Assembly (NCBI GenBank): GCA_000497125.2
Contig: CM035322.1
Coordinates: forward strand, 1,124,001 to 1,188,000
Direction: 5' to 3'
From: Spironucleus salmonicida
Taxonomy: Eukaryota > Fornicata > Diplomonadida > Hexamitidae
Length of the DNA: 64,000 nucleotides
This document shows, piece after piece, positions 24,219-37,840 of the stretch (its first letter is position 1; every line of letters starts with the position of its first letter). Both the position numbers and the translations under genes were made by a program. The notes below the pieces were generated by a model. It did no database searches and had not been told where the DNA came from. It saw only the letters and a program-made list of their open reading frames with translations.

Positions 24219-25811
24219 TCACTGTAGTTCTTCTGCATTGCTTTGTATTTTAATTATTTTACATTTTGATTTTTTCATATAATTTTAAACAAAATATAAA
24301 CAAATCGACAAGATTATCTAACTAGCTACGATACAACTCACACATAGCATATAATTTGTATACAAATTAAAATTTACTTATAATACTCGTGCCTCGTTGA
24401 TATACTCTCTATTTTATGAGTAGATCATTATCTCAATAAATTAGTGTTTCAATAAAATTTTAATTTATTATTAATGCCTGCTATCGTATTAAATAAATAT
24501 TGATCTAGAAATATTATCCCACTCAACATCTATTTAGCCAATAGTTTACAATCCATAGAAACCTTATTAAAATTTATCAGAGTTGGAAAAAAATCCTAAA
24601 TAAAAACTATAAACTTTTTAATCCGTTAATTAGCATATATTTGTTTACTGATTAGCAAAATTGTATGTTACTTCCAACTTATTTCTGTATATTTAAATAT
24701 TCACATTCTCAAAGCAATTTGAAATATATTTGGTAATTTATTATCCAATAATAATTGCTCCAAAAATAAAAAACACTTTACCTTTTGCCTTAGACATATC
24801 TTGTGTTTATAAAGAATCCAGAATATTTTCACATAGCGTTATGTTATATGAATTAAAACATGGAATGTTTCCATTTTTTTCAAATAGATCTTTTATTAAT
24901 GGCCCAGAAAAGCTTGCAGCATGGTTATCAATAGCAATTTAAAATATATACATAGCATCAGTATAATCAATTATTTTTGTAAATTTATCAAACTCTAGTT
25001 AAAATCTTCCAATTTCTAAATGGATATATTTCTTAAAAACAGCCAATTCCAATCCAGAGATGATATTTGGTTAATTAGAAATAATAAAATCAAATGTTCT
25101 GTAGATTTCTGATACAGTTATACCAGTTTATTATCCAGATATAGTAATTTTGACTAATTAAAGTTACACAATTTTTATATCTTCTTTAGTGCAAAATTTG
25201 GTTTATTATGCTTCATAAATAGGTGTAGGATTTATTAACTCATAAATAGTTTTATTTATATACTAAAATATAATAGTTATTTATTTTTATGAGTATGATT
25301 AGCCTATATTTGCCTGATTAATACTGAAACAGGTATTCATACCATCAAACGTTAATTATATCTTCTAATTGGTTTTGCTAAATCCTTTTCTTATTATTTA
25401 AATGCTACCTGCATTCAATATAGTCGTTAATTAAGGTGAATCAATAATTATTGTAACAGCTGAAATACCAGTGTACTTCTAACAGTTAATGAAATTTAAT
25501 ATTACATGATCTGTTTCATTGTATGAAAAATCATTATATATCTGTGCAATATTTAAAATAATGTCTTCGAATTTTAATACGATCATAACGCCTAAAGGAA
25601 AGTCGCAATAAATATTTTATATTCTTTTAAATTGTATTTCTATATAATCATCATATATATTTAATTGTGTACTTGGTGTATAGCAATCTTATTATGAAAG
25701 TTCGTGATAAAGTTATAAAGTAATGTAGAGAATTTCTGAGAATATTAAGTTTCTCATGATATTTTTTAACTATGTAGCCTAGTAATTTTTATTTTAAGAA
25801 ATCAGAGCCAT
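24219..25811 (-). CDS. Type I membrane protein, paralogue A
   Basis: 530 residues from the first ATG after an upstream in-frame TGA (25875-25877); an internal Met at 25757 is an alternative start. Large ectodomain with scattered Cys, then one membrane helix (CVSCIVASQIILSICLYFVQ) and a basic tail ending NAEELQ. It is clearly paralogous to 26841-28355: shared LYH(E/D)-SQQDC, YCDFPLGVMI / NCDFPSGVMI, IIDSPQLTT / ILDSPQLTT, SFSGPL, NGNI and similar C-termini. Family unrecognised; probably surface or endomembrane. No signal peptide in this frame: a signal-like start exists upstream in another frame (see 25812-26840). So it may be a frameshifted gene or have a misjudged 5' end. Confidence 0.7.
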
Positions 25812-26840
25812 ATAAGATTAAAAAACAAATCTATTATATAAATATTTCTATGAGTTTCTATTTATATAATATATTCAAAAAGTAGAAGTCTTATATTTTA
25901 TTATACTACTTATTAATTTGTATATACTATAAATTTATATTTATCATAAAATTATTTAGCAATTGTAAATTAATACTACCTAGAGAATATATCTGGAGAT
26001 AAAACTGAAATATGTTAACCAATATTATTAACAATGTGGTTACGATATATTATTCTATAATTTATAGTATTTTTATACTTCTAAGAATTAATTATATCAT
26101 TAGTTCATAAATGTATAATTCCATATTTAAAATTATTCTATAATATTTGTATTTACCATTTATCATTATATTTCTTGCTATTAATTCACTTTCGCAGTCA
26201 TTTCTTATTCCTTAACATAAAAATAAAATTACTAGCAAATAAGAATACTTACTCATTAAATTTCCTCCTAACTAAGAGATATAAATTTGGTAACTAAAAC
26301 TAGAGATTACTGGATAAGTTTTTATACTTCCAAATTATATTGTTTTAACATGTTTTACGCCTCTTTACATAAAATTCACTTTATATATACCTCTATTCTG
26401 ATATATTCTTAAATTTTGTAATTTCGAATATTAATTCTGGTTGTGTCAACTAAATGCACGAATCACCCTGTTTGCTATAATAATTTGTTGAATCACCTAA
26501 TATTAAAATGATTTAATAATATATACTTATCTATTTTATTGATGTTTAAAATGAAAAATTTATTAATATATTGGGGATTCTTAATAAATATGATTATTAT
26601 AAGTTTATTGAAGTTAAATAAAGGAATATAATAACTTGAGTGATTGAACAGGAAATATATTTTAGCTGTTAATAATAAAGTAATAATTTTGTTTTCCTTA
26701 TATTGCACTAGTATTAAATTTTTACAGGTATGTAAAATTTATTAAGTTAGAATCCCATGATAATATCTTGTAAAATTACTCTAGATATAGTCAACTTACT
26801 CTCAATTTAAGTAATTAACATCTTAAGGAAACAAAAGCTA
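25812..26840. other. Region between the membrane-protein paralogues
   Basis: 1,029 bp. On the minus strand an ATG at 26256 opens MSKYSYLLVILFLCQGIRND, a good signal-peptide shape, but in a different phase from paralogue A. A third phase also reads protein-like close to A (IAKQFYDKYKFIVYTNQQ). This could be the decayed 5' part of A. A separate frame (26493-26708, -) is AT-rich and unsupported. Confidence 0.4.
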
Positions 26841-28355
26841 TCATTCAATACCATCTATACTTACTTTTATTTTAGATTTTCTTCTTATAGGTTTTTTGTG
26901 CATATTTTATACTATGAAAAGTAAAGTAGCTAAAATTATTGAGGCCACTAACATACCAAACATAGTTATTAAATAGGAGTCTATAAAATTCAAATTAACT
27001 TGAGATACGAGTGCTTCATTAACGTATTCACCATCTATAGAATGTATTATAATTCCTATAGATTTATAATCTAATAATGTTTTTATCTTTTATATTTATA
27101 AGTCACCATATGGTATAATTATTTTTGAATTACTATTATTCCATATTAACTAATGACTTAAAATTTTTAATAGACCTTATATTCCTTTCTAAAACTCGGT
27201 TATTGTCGTAAAAATTCCTATATCATAATTATACTTGACGTTATTAACTAGTTAACACAAATTATTCGATTATTGGTTTAACTCATATGTCGCTTCCAGT
27301 CTATGTTTATATAATTGAATTTATACATTCGCGAAACAATCTGAATTAAATTATGATATTTATTATCTTATAGTAATGGATCCAATAATAAAGAATATTT
27401 ATCCTTTATTGCTTTACATATCTTATTATTAAATAGTTTTTAATATTATTTCACATAGACTAGTATTGAAAGAATTAACGCAAATAATATTTCCATTTTA
27501 TTCAAATATTTATCTAGATAAAGGACCAGAAAAGCTAGTGATTTTGCCGTCAATAACTACTTATAATATATAAACAGCATTATTAAATTCAGCTGTAGCT
27601 ACAAATTTGGCAAACTCTGGCTCGATTCTTTCGAAATTAATATATGCATATTTTTTATAAGCTGAGAATTTCAACTCATTAAAAATATTTGGCTAATTCT
27701 AAATAGTAAAATTTAATGTAGTATATTGTTATGACACTAAGATACCTTAAAATTTACCTTAGATACTTATACTAACTAAACCTAGTTAAACAATCTACAT
27801 ATCCTCCATTATGCAAAACGAGGTTTATGCCATATCATAAGAAGGTGCCAGATTGGTAATCTTTATTATACTACTATTAATATAAACAAACTAAATTAGG
27901 ATTTTGCTTTCTGTCAATTTTTTACCAACATCTTATTCTTAAATTATAAAGCAAGTTTATACGCCATTATATGTTAAGCTTACTTGTTAACTAACGGACT
28001 AGAGTATTTTTTTGACATTTAAAATAATACCTACACTAACTACTGTTGTTAATTATGGCGAATCAAGTATAATAGTACACGCTTAAATATCAGAATATTT
28101 ATTACAATCTGTACAATTAATTATAACAGAATTAGACTAATGAAAGGAAAAATTAGTAATAAACTAACCTATGTTAAGCGTTTCTTCTTAAAATTACAAA
28201 ACAATCATAACACCTGATGGAAAATCACAATTAGCACCTTCAGCTGTTATTAGTTGAATTTCCAAATGGTTTTCGTTTATATTCAGTTCTGTAAGTGATG
28301 AATAACAATCTTACTAAGAAAAATCATGATAAAGCTAAAAAGTTAAACATAGCAT
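26841..28355 (-). CDS. Type I membrane protein, paralogue B
   Basis: 504 residues from the first in-frame ATG after TGA 28416-28418. Same layout as paralogue A: Cys-containing ectodomain, SFSGP motif, one membrane helix (LITMFGMLVASIILATLLF) and a basic tail (HKKPIRRKSKIKVSIDGIE). Sequence is diverged but alignable along its whole length, so the pair is an old tandem duplication under selection for protein structure. A hydrophobic start MNFLSALRIFPFFYVIV lies just upstream in another phase, its ATG overlapping the stop of the next gene (ATGA). As in A, the true N-terminus is unsure. Confidence 0.7.
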
Positions 28356-28542
28356 TTTACTTAATATGGGTTTAAATTAATCGATATATCTATTATAATT
28401 AATTATACTAGGTGCTCAAGTTTTTTAAGTTTTGTTTGTTTATAATAATCTGTATTTAATTAGAAATACAATAGTATTATATTTTTCAGAAAGTATACAA
28501 TAACATAAAAAAAGGGAAAAATACGTAAAGCAGACAAAAAAT

Positions 28543-29538
28543 TCATTTTTTATCAATCTTCCCATCTAGTTATTGTTTAATGATTTTAACCATCCCTTAA
28601 ATATTTAATTCTCCTTAAATAAGCTACACTTAAATACCCAAATCATCAAGTTTCGTTAGCTTGGTAAAAGTGAACCTGCTTTAGGTATTCCCAAATTATA
28701 AGCATATCTCATCTTCGTTTTAGGTCAAATACACATTTTTAATGAAAGTGAAGTTTATTTGGTCTAAAGTAAATATTCCATCTTTTTAGTATGGCAGGGG
28801 GAGCTTTTTCAGATAAAGGCTATTATCACTCTGATCTATTATTAAGTTTTCAGTTTTCTGCTAGAATATTGCATCTATATTAGCCTTTTAGCAATTAATA
28901 GAGGACAAAAATTGCTCTAGATGAAATGAGATTGCGAGAATAGGCTCAAAACCTTAAAACTGAGCTATGATATTTCCTTAAAAATCAAATACTGAACTGA
29001 TACATCCAAATTTAAGGACTTAAGTTGCAATTATTGAAGCTTTTTGACATACTTATATCTCTGTGTTATTAAGGTTGATTTAAATAGAAAACATATTTTT
29101 GTAATTTTTGTCATACTTTTTAGCTATCAATGCAGGACGTTTCAGGGGTACTAATATCGGTTTTGTTTGTAAACAGGAATATAATTCTTAGGCAGTGCAG
29201 CTTGGCTTAGTAGATTGACACATTTTTTATGAAAAAGTTTCAATTTCGTTTGGATTATCGTAGAATGAATTAGGACTGGTTAAATATTCTTAAAATTCTT
29301 TCTTTTTTGCTGTAATAAATTAAAATATTTTATCACAGTCGTCTTTTTTTAGTTCGAATATAAATCCTAAAATATCCTATAAATTTTTCTCTGATTCCGC
29401 TGTAACCAAATCTTTATAAATGTATTGTATGACTTAAAAATCAATAGTTTTAGGAAATCTAGAACGAGATTTTATTTCATTAAAGACTGAGTTTTTCATC
29501 CATATAAGTAAATCAGACCTTATATTTTTTTCAGCCAT
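28543..29538 (-). CDS. Hypothetical protein, 331 residues
   Basis: Intact frame from ATG (MAEKNIRSDLLIWMKNSVF) to TGA 28543-28545. Mixed, soluble composition with many Lys, Asn and TAA/TAG Gln. No signal peptide or membrane helix. Short phrases such as LVPLKRPALIAKKYDKNY and VFDFQGNIIAQFQGF did not point to a known family. Head of a same-strand row with the two membrane-protein paralogues; its start is 74 bp from a divergent small gene. Confidence 0.75.
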
Positions 29539-29612
29539 CTTTAAGAAATGAAAAATATTAATAGCGATATACATAAAATTTATTATTAGATAAAATGTAA
29601 GCTGCTTTATAA

Positions 29613-30062
29613 ATGTTATTAAATGGAATTCCAGTTCCTTAAAAGTTATTTCCGGAGTCATAAGTTAATATAAAAGATTCACTCATTTAATTAGATTTAG
29701 ATATTGTTTCTATTCGTTATAAGGGTGTTAAATGTTTTATAATTATAAATATAGGATAGCCAATTCCATCTTTTATAGGAAAAGCGTTTAAGTTAATCAG
29801 AACAATGATATATTTATAACCGGAGCTTTAAAAGTAGGATATGTTGGACTAGTTAAAGCTTGTAGATGTATAAGACGAATTTCAAGATTGGGATTCGATT
29901 ATAAAATACTTTATTGATAGAGATATGCTCAAATATAAATCTATAACGGATACAATACAATATATAAATTCTACTAGTGTAGGTGATAAGTTTTTCAGTG
30001 ACGAGGATGTCGAACTATGGCTAGTAGAACTGTAATTAGAAGATATTAAAGATAGTGGGTGA
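29613..30062 (+). CDS. Hypothetical protein, 149 residues
   Basis: ATG to TGA, with an acidic C-terminal half (VQDEFQDWDSIIKYFIDR, FFSDEDVELWLVELQLED) that looks coding. The N-terminal half is less convincing, and a later Met (29805 or 29841) could be the real start. Divergent from the gene starting at 29538. Unrecognised. Confidence 0.5.
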
Positions 30063-30108
30063 TTATAGATATAATATATTAGATAGTTATTCTATTTATA
30101 ATAATAAA

Positions 30109-30573
30109 ATGAAAAATGTTACTAACTTGGAAACTGAATAAGTTCTATAGATTATTAAATCATAAGATCATGCTTTAGTATTAGCTAAATAAACCCTAAT
30201 TTATAAGAATTAAAACTTACACTACTTGAATTAAGAAGTATTCTAATAAGGAGTAAGAAACGAATAACTGTTAGATATGAATAGACTTTACATATAGAAA
30301 ATTGATAGCTTCACTTAGATAATAGCAAAATTAACAAAACTATAGTAATAAGCATTATAGGAAATTAAGTAATTGAAATACTAAAATTCTAACCTTTAAA
30401 AAGGGATAAGATTTTACTAAAATCTAAATAAATTACTTCAAAAAAGGAACATACGAATGCAACAATATTTTATTAAAGTTAGAATATATTTATTCCTGTT
30501 GCTAATTACAACTTGTCTTATGATTACTTCATACTAATACTTTTTATTTTACACTATCGAATAGCAGTTTTGA
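30109..30573 (+). CDS. Small tail-anchored coiled-coil protein
   Basis: 154 residues. Starts MKNVTNLETEQVLQIIKSQ, continues as a Gln/Lys/Leu-rich coiled coil (FTQIIAKLTKLQQQALQEIK), and near the C-terminus has one hydrophobic helix (YLFLLLITTCLMITSYQYF) followed by about 10 residues and TGA 30571-30573. The layout is that of SNARE-like or other tail-anchored proteins. A Qb/Qc-type SNARE is possible but no zero-layer Gln could be assigned. Convergent with the CHD gene. Confidence 0.65.
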
Positions 30574-30871
30574 ATTAATTACTTTAGAAATAAGCAAAGG
30601 CTTTTTTTTGCAATTCACTCTGAGTGAGTTTAACTTTTGACGCGAGAATCTGGTACATTTTCGTTTAATAATAACTAAAAATTATAATAAATATAAAATG
30701 TATATACTCTCTACTATCGATTCATAAAGGCTACAATAGGCAATAAAATGCTTTCCATTATACTTGTCCTCTAAATTACAATACAAAATTGTAATTCTCA
30801 GAATGAATATTGACAAGCTCCAGCGCCAAAAGTATACAGTCTTGCCTCTTAAAACTCTGTTTCAAAATCCC

Positions 30872-33800
30872 TCACTTATTCTGCTTATAACACTCACTTA
30901 TAACATTGCTAAATTTGAATTCGCTGAACCACCTGACGACGTTTTCAACGTCACCCTTCATTTCAACGCATTCTTAGTATTCCATTCCCCAGCTCTTGCC
31001 CAGAACGTTCCCCATAGCACTCCAAACATCCTTAGAACCAACCTGAATTTCCTCCTAGAAGCACTTCTTTTCCCAGTCATTATCAAGCGAAAACTGACAT
31101 CCGAGAAGGAAAACCGACAGGATAGCAGCCAGGAACGATGCCTTGTCACGCTCGCTCAAATAAGTATTTTAGAATAACTTGGCTGGATCTGAAATGATAA
31201 ACGTTTACGATTTTTCAATCCTTTCGGACTTGACTTTTGGAGTATTTTTAATTAGATTTTGGAGAACCGGCCCGAGACCAATAGACGTATCACGGAGTGC
31301 AAATTCCTCGAAATTCGCAAGACCATAGCGGTTAAGGGTAAGAATTATAAGACCAGAAAATAAAGAATACCATTCGTTATCTAACAACTTTTGAATGAAA
31401 TTTATAGTTGTAGAAGGTAGGAAAAGGCTCAGTTTTGGAAGGTATGTTGTTACATAAATTGTAAATTGCTCAATAATAAGTTTTCTACGACGCTCATTAC
31501 AAACGACGCGGTTTTTGGTAAACATTGGCAGAGGCTCTGTGGCAGAAACAACGAATCCGAAAGGAGCATGATCAAAAGCCGAAATTATTGGAAGCTAAAA
31601 CAAAGCCTCTAAGACACCTTTTTCACCATCAGGATGGTTTATTATGTTAACAAGGAAATGCTGACAACCGTCATGAACTGCACATGTGAAAAGAAGTAGG
31701 AAAAGCTACTCTTTCGAAAATTGTGTAATAAAGAAGTCAAATGGAAGATTTTTCCAGACAACCGGAGCGTTCTTGTTGAGCAAAGTCACGTAATTCTCAC
31801 ACTTTTGAATGTTCGGGTCCTAGTTGAAATTAAGTGACAACTAAGCCTCGAAAAGAGCTATCATGCGATCTCTGAAAAACTGATTCATTTAAACGAATTT
31901 TTCGTCGAAATTTTCACCAAAAATATCAGTTACAATCTTGATCGCGCCCTACTGGCCCAATTTCGATTTGTAGAGACGGAAAACGGCCAAATCGACCGGA
32001 AATCCGACCTTTGCGAAAAAGTTCCACAACTTCTTACGATTCTGATAATCGACGCCGAAAGCGAGCGAGTCTGCAGGGTGCCAGAAACCTTCTTTCTAAC
32101 CTTTTTGGTGCTTGCAAAGCGCTTTTCCGGGCTGCTGAATTTCGACACCAGAAATGCTGCGTAGAACACTATTCTTAATATAATCCAAAAATATGTATTT
32201 GGCAGTTTCTTTCGTCGAGGTCTGCTTCTAAAGCAGTTCGATTTGGGTCAAAACACTGCTTTTTTGGACCTGCAAATTTTACAAAAATTTCTCGTGCTCG
32301 GATGTTGAAACGCTCTCTTCCTTGAAGCTTTGCATCGCCAGCTGAATCTGCGTCAGTTAAAATTTCAATTAAATAATTTTCGACTGCGTTTTTTCTGTCA
32401 GCTGGCTATTGTTATTATTATATTTTTATACGCATATAACTGGTTTTGGCTTAGAAAAAGTTTTCTACAGCAAATCGTATTCGGCATCAAGTTCGTCATT
32501 GTAATTGATTATATGTATATATTTTTACTATTATTAAAATAACATAATGTGGTTCTCATTGACGATGAAAAACTAACCCAAAATGACCGTAAAAACGATG
32601 AATTGATTACAGAACTGCTTGAAAACGTCATTTTCGAGCCCCGGCAGCAGCTTTTCACGCAATTTTTCGTCGTAATCAGCGTTTAACGCCGTTTTCGACA
32701 CCACGTGCTCCTGTTTCGCCAAAACCATGTAGAGACGCCTCAATTCTGGCTAAATGAGCTCCAAACTGAAGTTGCCAGAACTCGTGATTTCCGGCCGCAA
32801 CTCCATTTGGAGCGACTGCGGCAGGTTCGCAACCACTGAATTGCACGTCTTCGCGACGTCCAAATTCGTCAGTTTCGCGATCTGCTCGAAATTCGACCCC
32901 GAAAGCAGAAATTTTCGGTAGATTTCGACGATGATTTTCCTGAAGAAAATGACGTTAAAACTGAACTGAATTTCCTGCACGGAAGTGAGCAAATAGTCGA
33001 TTTGCGTGAGGCTCAATTTCAGGTAATACGCCACCAAATTTCGCAGCTGAAGCGTGAGATTCGGGTCGAATTTTCCCGGCGGGACGAAACTGAGCAGCGA
33101 AATGCAGTAAACGCGCGTTCCTTGCGACAAAAATGTGTCGGAAACGAGCTGTTTCAGGTACGTTTTCAGGTCCGTTTGGACCGCTAATTCGTCGTTCTGC
33201 AGGCTTCCGTCGTTGATGTTTATGCTAATGATGGAATTTGAGTCTTTTCGGCTGAAAGCGAAGACGTTTTGGTAGACAAAACACGTGTTTTGGTCGATAT
33301 TTCGCTGAATTTCGGCCTGCAAATTCTCGAAATCTTTGTGCTGCTTCAGCTGCTTGATCTGCTCGTTGTCTGACTGGAGCAGGTTCTCGATAATTTTTAG
33401 CTCGGCTTTTTGGACGATTTCGAGGTACTAAAGCAGCACCTGATCGAGCTCAAATTGGTGCTCAAATTGCAGCTTGTAGAGCTCGCGGTGGTTGATCGAA
33501 GTCGAACAGAGCACGGGGGACGCAAATGCGTACTTTATCAGGCTGTTCGAGGCCTCCAAAAGCGAATTTGGGAGGCCTTGGAAAACGAAATGCCTGATAG
33601 CTTAAACCTGCCGAACGGTCGTTTCGTTCAAATCGAACTGATATGACGATTTGTTGGAGACGTCAATTAGCGAATTTGTCGTATTTTGGACGAAATGCTT
33701 GAAGATTTTGTACTGCTCTTTTTCGACGTCCAGATTGAACCTGATGACCGGAATCTGCCGCTCGTCGTAGATGTAGAGGATATTCTGCTTCTTCTTATCG

Positions 33801-36800
33801 CTTTGCTTGAAAACGCTCAAATCTGAGTCGATTTCCGTGATTTCCGTCGTCTGCTCGTCCGGCTTTTGCTGGTTTTTGAGCACATCGCCGCCGAAAGTTT
33901 TCGTGAAAAGTTCGGTCCAGTATCTCGTGTTATCGGCGACAATTCCGGTCGGTTTGGCCTGAATTACCTGCTTCTTACGGTCCCTCGCAACCGTGCTCTC
34001 GTTCTCGTCGTCCTGCTCCTTCTGCGTCACTTTGAACTCTGCGACTCTGAAAGCTGCGAAAAAGTCGTTCTTGTCCAGCGCGCCGCCCTCTTTGACTTTC
34101 TGGTTTTGGCCGTCGACGTGAATCGCCTTCGCCTGCTCGTTTGCGAGCTCCACAGGCTCCATATCGAGCAATCTGTTGACCTCTTCGTCGTTATATTCGA
34201 TGACTTTGTCGTCCACGGACTTCATGAAATCCTTGAATTCCTGGCTCTCGAAGTCGATTCCGCCCTAAAACATGTCCGCCATTTTGACCAAATCGGCGTT
34301 CATGTCGCGGAACGATGTCAAGATGTTCTGACAGCCAAACGCCAAAACGTCGTCCAAATTGTCGTTATCGTCCACTTTTCCGATGCCCTACAACGGCTTG
34401 ACCAAGATGTACGAAAGTGACAATTTCTGCTTCGCACGCTCCAAAATGCGCTAATCGATCGTGTCCCGGCAGAATATTTTGTAAACTCGCACGATTTGCG
34501 TCTGACCGATTCTGGCCGCTCTGTGCATCGCCTGGAGGTCGTTTTACGGGTTCCAGGACGCGTCGAAGATGATGACGTCCTGCGCGGCCTGCAAATTGAT
34601 GCCCATTCCGCCCGAATTCGTCGACAAAATGAAAACCGTAATGTTGTTCGCAGGGTCGTTGAAGCGGTCAATCAGCTGCTGGCGGTCCGAGGAGTGCACG
34701 GAGCCGTCCAGCCTGCAAAAGTTGTATTCGCGCTTTTTGAGCAGAATCTCCAAAACGTTCAAAACCATCACAAATTGACTGAAAATGAGCACTTTTCGGC
34801 AGCGTTTGTGGATTCCGATGAGCAGCCGATCGACCATTTTCATCTTCGCGCTCATGTCCAGAAACTCTTCGATTTCCATGTTGCTGACGATTTTTGCGTA
34901 GCGGCGATCGAGCAAAACGGGGTGATTGCAGACGTGCCTGAGCGAAACGGCTGTGTTTCGCAGCATCGACGCGCGCTGCTTGAAAAGCCGTTTTTCGGTC
35001 AGTTTGAAGCGGTCGTCGTAGAGCATTTTGCTGTAAATGAGCTTCTGACGCTTTGTCATATCGACCGGAATCAAAATTTCGGCCTTCGTCACTGGGTCTG
35101 CAAAAACGTCTTTGTGGGACCTGATAAGAACGTGCGGCTTGACCATTTCGTGCAAAAGTGCTAATGATTATTTTCGCTACTCAGGTGGAATGATGAGTGA
35201 GCTAGCGTCTTCGGCGTATTTCGTCAAAAGAACGCACTTTGGCTCTGTAAAAACGTTGGGCTCGATGAATGATAATAAATTTACGAATTCCTCAAAGTTG
35301 TTCTGAACAGGCGTTCCTGTGAGAATTACACGCTATTTGGCCTTAATATGATCGAGAACTGCATAAACTTAATTTTTTAAGCCGCCTTTTAAGCGATGGC
35401 CTTCGTCGCAGATGAGGGTAGAGAATGGGCCTTAAGATTGCAGGAGAGCCTGCCAATGGTTTGGGTAGGTTTAGGTGTAAAATTTACCAGTTTTATCCTT
35501 ATATGTGATAGGATCGATTTTCTTTCTCATCAGGTTTGTGGTGGTTTCGTATGACATAATAATAATGTCAAAGTGCTTGGAGCCGTTGAATTATCTTGCA
35601 TTTTTAGAAGCAAATTGGAAGGAGACAGCTTCTTCAGGAGTATTTTATCTTTTCTCGTTGTTTTCCTTGTTTTATGTGATTTCAACAATATAGTCCATAA
35701 GTCTTTATCTAGATGATCTGCATTCTGCATCAGAATCAGAATTTGTTTAGTTGAAAGTGACACCAACATCTTAAACAGTTACATCTGATTAACTATCATA
35801 ATAGTTTCTCATAGCTCCTTTGATGCCTGTTCTAATGACATATTCAATACCTACGGTATCCGTAACCTCTATCAAGCCAAGTGATAAGAATGGGACCCAT
35901 TTTCGCAATTCTCTTACCCAATTATTAATTGTTGACGTGGGACAGATAATAAGATGTGTACCAAAGCAACCGTATTCTGTTAATGAAGCTAAAAATCCGC
36001 ACACTTGAATAGATTTTCCCAAACCCATTTAATCACAGAAAAGTACACCTCTTTTAATATTATGGGTGAAGAGCAACCAGTTTATACCTAGAAGCTGAAA
36101 ATCGTATAAGTTTTTACCACCTAATGCTAGATAAGGAGGTGTTGCTATAAGCGGTCTATATTCTCCTAATCTTCCTTTTACAATTCTCTCTTCTCTTTAT
36201 TCAACCCAAGTTTTTTATGATAATGATAGCCCAATTAACTAGAATAATGAGTTTCTTTTAACACCTAGTGTATCAATTAGAAATTATAAAATTTAAGTTC
36301 GACCATAGGGAAGGAGGAAATATACGGATTCAAAAGTACTTTCTTCAAAATTACCACCGAGCCATCTGACTAAAAAGGTTGTGTTATTCCTAGCTATAAT
36401 TTAATCAGGAATTAAAAATGATGGCGGAACCCCATTTGTATGCAATACCTTAGCATAATTAACAACTGAATCCTGTACAAATTAAGGAGACATTTCCAAA
36501 TACTATTTTATTAAGTTTTAATATTTAGGAGGTAAAGCCGTCATTACAAAGTCATCAGGATTAACTTGCATATAATTTTCAAATCCTTCTGCAAGTTTGG
36601 AGTTAGATACATACTTATTATCTTCTGGTTCTTAAAATTCAGTTTGACAACCAGACTCTTCACTATCACTATCAAATACTTTAAGTATTTCATTGCTTTA
36701 TTAGATCCCTAGCTTAGTATTAATTTCATTCATCTGAACAACTCTATCAAGCCCAAATTCTCTCTCAATGCCCTTATAAACTGTCAAACAGTTCAGTAAA

Positions 36801-37840
36801 TTTACCGCAGATAGTCTAGCTCTTGCAATATATTAAATTCTGCTATGAGCTATCCATTTAACTCTCCAATAGCTTTAGAAATTTAATTTAACTAAGAAGT
36901 AAATTCTATCAGCTAGGTAAATATTAGTAGGAACTCTCATAGGATACAAATTCATATAAGTGTCATAGTTTTATTTAAAACTTAAAGTCTCATTGTATTA
37001 CTCATATTTCTTTTTCAACTACTCAACCATAACATGTTCAAGCTCTTCTCTACTTAATACTTTGATTGATAATATCTTATCAACAGTGGATATACCTCCA
37101 TCAATTTTGCATAGTTCGCATACGAAGCCTCTTTTATTAATTTCTGTAACTCCAGCGCACTCAGCATGGAAACATACACCACAATTAACACAAGATAAGG
37201 TATCTCCACCACCTCTACATGAATGACATGATTTTTCAAAACAATCGGGACAATAAACTGCCCCATGGATAACAACCTCGTTTGATATTAAATAGTGGCC
37301 ATCTACTTCATAATAGTTTTTAATATCTTCTTATTATATTTCTGATATACTATTAGTCCCATTAATTAAATCTTTTTAAGGAATTGTAAAATGGGGATCT
37401 TGTTAATCGGCATAAAATGATCGTTGATGTTTTGGTAGGCATTCAAAATGGAATAATTTTTAACATTCTGGACACGACCATACTTGCAAATTTTTGTTAA
37501 TTTTTTAACATTTAGTACAGAATTCATGGTTAGAAGAACCTTAAGACTGCTCTATTTGAGTTCTGAAAGAAACGCCATTTGAACTACAAGCCTTTGTAGG
37601 AATTATTTTAGGATAATATATTGGCGGAGTTTATATAGTAGAAACAAATTATGTACATTAATCTTATGAAAATTGTTTACACTAGTTTTCAATGTGTTAA
37701 AATTAAGAGAACCTAGAATTATGTTCTTCTTGCCCTTATTCTTGGATATGTTAAAACCCCTAAATAGGATCTTCTAGCGCTTTGGAGATAGTTACATAGG
37801 GTTCTAAAGAAACTGAATAACTATGCAGATTAGGGTTCAT
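30872..37840 (-). CDS. CHD/Mi-2-type chromatin remodelling ATPase
   Basis: 2,322 residues, checked codon by codon for TGA. The N-terminal part has a Cys cluster (FCTKC ... WSCPEC ... FHFEC, about residues 105-140) and a classical PHD finger (CHSCRGGGDTLSCVNC ... CFHAEC ... CELC, about 205-245), then degenerate chromodomains. The Snf2 ATPase follows: motif I DQMGLGKS (about 604; usually DEMGLGKT), DEGH (about 812), LTGTP (about 838). Helicase C holds SQFVMVLNVLE and MHRAARIGQTQIVRVYKIF (motif VI, about 1113). About 1,200 further residues are helical and unassigned. PHD-chromo-Snf2 order is that of CHD3/4 (Mi-2). Nuclear nucleosome remodelling is inferred. The region 31,900-35,160 is GC-rich, both ends AT-rich. 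Confidence 0.93.

Noticed and set aside
24730-24942. Plus-strand frames over the two membrane-protein paralogues
   Set aside because: Both strands are open, but the minus-strand translations align between paralogues with balanced composition, a membrane helix and basic tail.
30764-31177. Plus-strand frame beneath the 3' end of the CHD gene
   Set aside because: Shadow of the verified minus-strand frame, which runs without TGA to 30872.
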